Source: Rhodospirillales bacterium
Lineage (GTDB): Bacteria; Pseudomonadota; Gammaproteobacteria; Steroidobacterales; JAHEKG01
Assembly (NCBI GenBank): GCA_024638475.1
Contig: JAHEKG010000008.1
Span: 1 to 33,302, forward strand
Reading direction: 5' to 3'
Length of the DNA stretch: 33,302 nucleotides
Shown here: one piece after another, positions 29,469 through 33,302 of the stretch
Position numbering within the stretch: the stretch's first letter is position 1
How the letters are laid out: every line of letters starts with the position of its first letter
The notes under the pieces: generated by a model
Told to the model about the DNA's origin: nothing
The model's database searches: none
Seen by the model: only the letters and a program-made list of their open reading frames with translations
Translations under genes and position numbers: made by a program

Positions 29469-31001
29469 TTACGGGACGTGGGCTGCCAAGACCTGTTGCC
29501 GCAGGGCCTTGATGCCGTGTTCGCGGGGGACGGCCCGGCGGTTATCGCAGCGGTTGGGCCGTGGGCAATTGGTGCTGCGAGGGCAGATGAGTTTGGCAGG
29601 ATTATCCAGCGAATCGTCCAGCCAATGAATGTTCAATACCCCCGCTGTTTGGCCAATGGCCTGTCGATGCTGGCTACCGATTGCGGTCTGCCCGCCACCG
29701 GAGCGGCAATCTTCGGCGAGTTCGGCAGCCAGGGTCGCGGACTCCCAGCCTTGGGATTCGAGCGCCGGACCCAGGTCGATCCCAACGGATAGCACGTGCG
29801 TATTACCGCCCGCATCGACCTCGCGGAGAGAATGGCAGCAATAAACCAGGCAGCGTTCACCTTCCTGCAGCAACGAAATTCGAGAAACGGGCTGGCCGAT
29901 ATCCGGCCGATGTAATAAATCGAACACGGCCCACTTGGGGCAAGGGTCCGTCACCGCGGTCATGTTGCCCCAGGGGAGCGGTATCCCGTTGCCGCGGTAC
30001 ACGGCCCGCAGATAACCCGGCGGGTAGGCATCGAAGTAGTGCCAGTGCCGGTAGGGGGAAACGGCTGTCATGCGGCGCATGACGACCGCGGGCGTCAGCC
30101 CGAGTTTGTCGCCCAGGGATAGGCTATAGCCTTCCCGCATGAGTTGATGGCGGAACGGCATTTTTGGGCACAACAAAGCGCCGGCGAAAAAGCTGCATTC
30201 GAAATCCCGCCAGGCGAAGAGAATGTCTTGGCTATCCATGCCGCCCAAGGTTTGTTGATCTGCCGAATCCCGATGCCGCCCACCGCTAACATGGGGAGAC
30301 TTAGCACCGTCGCCGTTGTGGAGTAGGCGGTGGCCGAGGTGGGACGCCAAATCGTATTTGAGTCGCGCGGGATTCGCTTGCAGCCCGCGGTTGACGAACA
30401 CCAAGTTGGGGGCCTCATAAAAGGACCGTAGTACGGAGTCGCCCGGCTGGGTTGGCGGCTGATCGAACCAGCGCAGTTGTAAGTCGTGGTGCTTATAAAT
30501 TGCCAACAGGTCGTCAACGCTCAAGGGCAGGCGGCGTTGCCCGACTTCCTCGGCGGCTTTTTCCAGATCCGGAAATTCGTTGCGGTGTTGCTCTTGATAG
30601 GCGCGAATCAGCAATTGGGCGAATTGGCGTCCGCCGGTCCCCGTTTGGGAGAGTAGTTCTGGGATCGCCGTTTGCAATTGTTGTTTGGAGAACAAGAACG
30701 CGGGTTCCAACGGCATGCCCGTGAGGCCCCCGCCACGCGGCTCGGGAATGGGTTGCACCGCGCGGTTCTCATCCAAGAACCAGCGCGGCTCCTTGCGAAA
30801 TACCTGCCCCAACAGGGCGAGCGTGGATTCGGAGGGCGTGCGCTTACCCGTCTCGATCATGCTGAGGTAGGAAACCGAGGGCCCGTGGGCCGGGTCGATT
30901 TGGAGGCAGCGCGTGGATACGTCTTGCAGCGTCAGGCCGTTGCTTTTTCTCAAGGATCGAATCTTGGCCCCGAGAAAGTGGCTTTGGCGCAGCAGGCTCA
31001 T
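29469..31001 (-). CDS. XRE-family transcriptional regulator with IrrE-like/DUF2083 region (ScfR/RamB/PccR-type short-chain fatty acyl regulator)
   Basis: 510 aa; N-terminal [64 protein letters not shown]-terminal cysteine-containing region [21 protein letters not shown]; divergent from aceA. Confidence 0.88.
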   Translation of the reverse strand: MSLLRQSHFLGAKIRSLRKSNGLTLQDVSTRCLQIDPAHGPSVSYLSMIETGKRTPSESTLALLGQVFRKEPRWFLDENRAVQPIPEPRGGGLTGMPLEPAFLFSKQQLQTAIPELLSQTGTGGRQFAQLLIRAYQEQHRNEFPDLEKAAEEVGQRRLPLSVDDLLAIYKHHDLQLRWFDQPPTQPGDSVLRSFYEAPNLVFVNRGLQANPARLKYDLASHLGHRLLHNGDGAKSPHVSGGRHRDSADQQTLGGMDSQDILFAWRDFECSFFAGALLCPKMPFRHQLMREGYSLSLGDKLGLTPAVVMRRMTAVSPYRHWHYFDAYPPGYLRAVYRGNGIPLPWGNMTAVTDPCPKWAVFDLLHRPDIGQPVSRISLLQEGERCLVYCCHSLREVDAGGNTHVLSVGIDLGPALESQGWESATLAAELAEDCRSGGGQTAIGSQHRQAIGQTAGVLNIHWLDDSLDNPAKLICPRSTNCPRPNRCDNRRAVPREHGIKALRQQVLAAHVP

Positions 31002-31016
31002 TCGCCAAGTATGCCC

Positions 31017-31053
31017 TGTGAAATTAACGTTGTGAAATTTTTATTGTGGAATT
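31017..31053. promoter_or_regulatory. three direct repeats spaced 14 bp (candidate operator array, regulator/aceA intergenic)
   Basis: TGTGAAATT at 31017, TGTGAAATT at 31031, TGTGGAATT at 31045. Confidence 0.5.
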
Positions 31054-31142
31054 TCGCAAAAATGCCCTCTATGCTTTCCGCTCGTTGGCGTCGAGGCGCC
31101 CGTTTTGGTGGTTGGTCCGCTTACCTCAAGGAACTTCGAAAC

Positions 31143-32426
31143 ATGGATAGAACGAAAGAAATCAAGGCATTAGAGCAATCTTGGCGAGAGCCGCGCTGGC
31201 AGGGCATCCAACGAGGCTATGGCGCTGCCGACGTCGTCAAGTTGCGGGGCTCCGTGATGGTCGAGCATACGCTGGCGCGCCGGGGCGCGGAGCGATTCTG
31301 GCGCATGGTCAACGAAGAAGCGGTCGTCTCGGCCCTGGGCGCCATTACCGGCAACCAAGCCATCCAGGAGGTTCAGGCCGGCCTGAAGGCGATTTATTGC
31401 TCCGGGTGGCAGGTCGCGGGAGACGGCAATTCCGCCGGGGAAATGTACCCCGACCAGAGCCTCTATCCCGTGGACTCGGTACCGCAGATGGTGGAGCGAA
31501 TCAACAACGCGCTGCTGCGCACCGACGAGATCCATCACTTGCAGGGTGATGACAGCATCGATTGGCTTGCCCCGATCATTGCCGATGCGGAAGCCGGTTT
31601 CGGGGGCAACCTCAACGCATTTGAACTCACGAAACATTTGATTCGCGCTGGCGCAGCAGCGGTGCACTTCGAGGACCAACTGTCGTCGGCCAAGAAGTGT
31701 GGGCACATGGGCGGAAAAGTATTGGTGCCGACTCAAGACGCGATTCAAAAGCTCATTGCGGCGCGGTTGGCTGCCGACGTCATGGATGTGCCCACGGTCA
31801 TCATCGCGCGCACGGATGCGAATGCCGCGAATCTGCTGCAGTCCGACGCCGACCCGAGGGACGCCAAATTCCTCACGGGAGAGCGTTCGCCCGAGGGTTT
31901 CCATTACGTGGAACCCGGTATCAACCAGGCCATCGATCGCGGTCTGGCTTATGCGCCCTATGCGGATCTCCTTTGGTGTGAAACGGCCAAACCGAACCTT
32001 GATGAGGCCCGGCAGTTTGCCGAAGCGATTCACGCGCGCTTCCCGGGTAAGCTGCTTGCCTACAACTGCTCGCCGTCCTTCAATTGGAAGGCGAACCTAG
32101 ATGACGCGACGATGCGGCATTTCCGCGAGGAACTCGCCGCCATGGGCTACAAGTACCAATTCATCACCCTGGCGGGCTGGCATTCGCTCAACCTCGGGAT
32201 GTTCGAGCTGGCGAGTGCCTATCGCGAGGAGGGTATGTTTGCCTACTCCCAGTTGCAGGAGCGTGAGTTCGCCCAAGAGGAAAACGGCTTCAGAGCGGCC
32301 AAGCATCAGGCGTTCGTGGGGACGGGCTACTTTGATGCCGTGCAGACGGCTATTAGTGGCGATCAGTCCTCCACGACGGCCCTATCGGGTAGCACCGAAG
32401 AGGAACAGTTTACTGCCGTCGCTTAA
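31143..32426 (+). CDS. aceA: isocitrate lyase
   Basis: [37 protein letters not shown]...[25 protein letters not shown] (KKCGH signature)...[16 protein letters not shown]. The listed ORF start at 30672 lies inside the divergent regulator gene. Confidence 0.97.
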   Translation: MDRTKEIKALEQSWREPRWQGIQRGYGAADVVKLRGSVMVEHTLARRGAERFWRMVNEEAVVSALGAITGNQAIQEVQAGLKAIYCSGWQVAGDGNSAGEMYPDQSLYPVDSVPQMVERINNALLRTDEIHHLQGDDSIDWLAPIIADAEAGFGGNLNAFELTKHLIRAGAAAVHFEDQLSSAKKCGHMGGKVLVPTQDAIQKLIAARLAADVMDVPTVIIARTDANAANLLQSDADPRDAKFLTGERSPEGFHYVEPGINQAIDRGLAYAPYADLLWCETAKPNLDEARQFAEAIHARFPGKLLAYNCSPSFNWKANLDDATMRHFREELAAMGYKYQFITLAGWHSLNLGMFELASAYREEGMFAYSQLQEREFAQEENGFRAAKHQAFVGTGYFDAVQTAISGDQSSTTALSGSTEEEQFTAVA

Positions 32427-32454
32427 CGCGTAGGCCGCTTATCACCACCCCAAC

Positions 32455-32493
32455 GGGGGATCCGGGCAGGCGCTGCCCCGGTCCCCCTTTTTT
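32455..32493 (+). terminator. Rho-independent terminator of aceA
   Basis: GGGGGATCCGGGCA-GGCGC-TGCCCCGGTCCCCC followed by TTTTTT. Confidence 0.85.
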
Positions 32494-32547
32494 GTCGCGC
32501 AAGACTCGGTTAGCCTCTGGGTGAACAGAGTTTAGGACCTGACGCCT

Positions 32548-33302
32548 ATGACTGCCCAGCCGCGTTCCTGGTTATTCGTTCCGGCCGATAGCGACCGTAA
32601 GTTGGCCAAGGCTGCCACGGTCGGCGCCGACGCCTTGATTTTGGATTTGGAGGACGCCGTCGCGCCCGCCGCAAAGCCTCGAGCCCGATTGTTGGCGCTG
32701 GACTACTTGCGTGAATGGGACCATGCCGCCGGTCAATGTTGGGTCAGGTGCAACCCGATTGCCACGGATGCCGCGGTGGAGGATCTGATGGCGGTACTCC
32801 CGGGACGGCCGACGGGCATCGTCTTGCCAAAGGCGTCGGGCACGGCGGATATTCGCCGCCTTGGGCGGCAGCTGGATGAGCTCGAACGCGAGAGCGGTAT
32901 CGAACTGGGCCACACAAGAATCGTTTCGGTGGCCACCGAGACACCGGTGGCGGTACTGAAGCTGGCGGACTTTGGTGAAACGGTAGACCGGCGCCTGAAG
33001 GGTTTGACCTGGGGGGCGGAAGACCTGGCGACCGAATTAGGCGCCACGACGAATCGCGAGGATAGCGATTGGACCGACCCCTATCGTGTCGTCAGGGCCT
33101 TGGTGCTCGTCGCGGCGCGTGCCGCCGGAGTGCAACCTATCGACACGCTATACAGCGATTTCAAAGACGCGGATGGCTTGGCGCTCGCCCTGACGCGTGC
33201 ACGCCGGGACGGCTTTACGGGGATGCTGGCCATCCATCCGGGGCAGGTGGCGGCGATCAATGCGGCTTTTACCCCGAGCGACGAAGAGATCGCGTGGGCG
33301 TC
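32548..33302 (+). CDS. HpcH/HpaI aldolase / citrate lyase beta-like CoA-ester lyase, C-terminus truncated by window edge
   Basis: Manual translation from ATG 32548: MTAQPRSWLFVPADSDRKLAKAATVGADALILDLEDAVAPAAKPRARLLALDYLR...TGIVLPKASGTADIRRL...LTWGAEDLATELGATTNRE...GFTGMLAIHPGQVAAINAAFTPSDEEIAWA; open to the end. Confidence 0.88.
   Translation, partial: MTAQPRSWLFVPADSDRKLAKAATVGADALILDLEDAVAPAAKPRARLLALDYLREWDHAAGQCWVRCNPIATDAAVEDLMAVLPGRPTGIVLPKASGTADIRRLGRQLDELERESGIELGHTRIVSVATETPVAVLKLADFGETVDRRLKGLTWGAEDLATELGATTNREDSDWTDPYRVVRALVLVAARAAGVQPIDTLYSDFKDADGLALALTRARRDGFTGMLAIHPGQVAAINAAFTPSDEEIAWA

Noticed and set aside
30672-31142. N-terminal extension of the aceA ORF
   Set aside because: Overlaps the divergent regulator coding sequence and its promoter region; isocitrate lyase homology begins at [14 protein letters not shown] (31143).
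31170-32033. 287 aa minus-strand ORF antisense to aceA
   Set aside because: Fully opposite isocitrate lyase, no recognisable family; a codon-bias artefact.

Overview
A gene-dense, GC-rich bacterial chromosome segment, probably proteobacterial (class not determinable by eye). No rRNA, tRNA, CRISPR array, IS element or phage signature was recognised. Left to right: a truncated POTRA/BamA-like outer-membrane protein; a DsbA/FrnE-family thioredoxin-fold protein; a zinc-type quinone reductase-like dehydrogenase; a membrane protein; an IorB/IorA-type molybdenum hydroxylase pair; a stand-alone UppS; a winged-helix regulator plus membrane protein; nadB, nadA and a NadQ/NrtR-type (degenerate Nudix + wHTH) NAD regulator; a 3-hydroxyisobutyrate dehydrogenase-family protein; pntAB; a small secreted protein; an F420 locus (divergent LLM-class oxidoreductase, then cofD-cofC-cofG-cofH); DUF2207, LemA and alpha/beta hydrolase genes; a DUF2799 lipoprotein; a branched-chain 2-oxoacid dehydrogenase operon (E1alpha-E1beta-E2) under a RamB/ScfR-type regulator; isocitrate lyase; and a truncated CitE-like CoA-ester lyase. 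The most notable observation is that cofG/cofH looks like an FbiC fusion broken by a 1-nt frame change at the domain junction: the CofH N-terminal helical segment is stranded on the end of the CofG ORF, and the CofH ORF has no ATG before its radical-SAM cysteines. Two candidate operator arrays were also found: a pair of TGAGTAT-containing sites upstream of nadA, and three 14-bp-spaced repeats between the RamB-like regulator and aceA.
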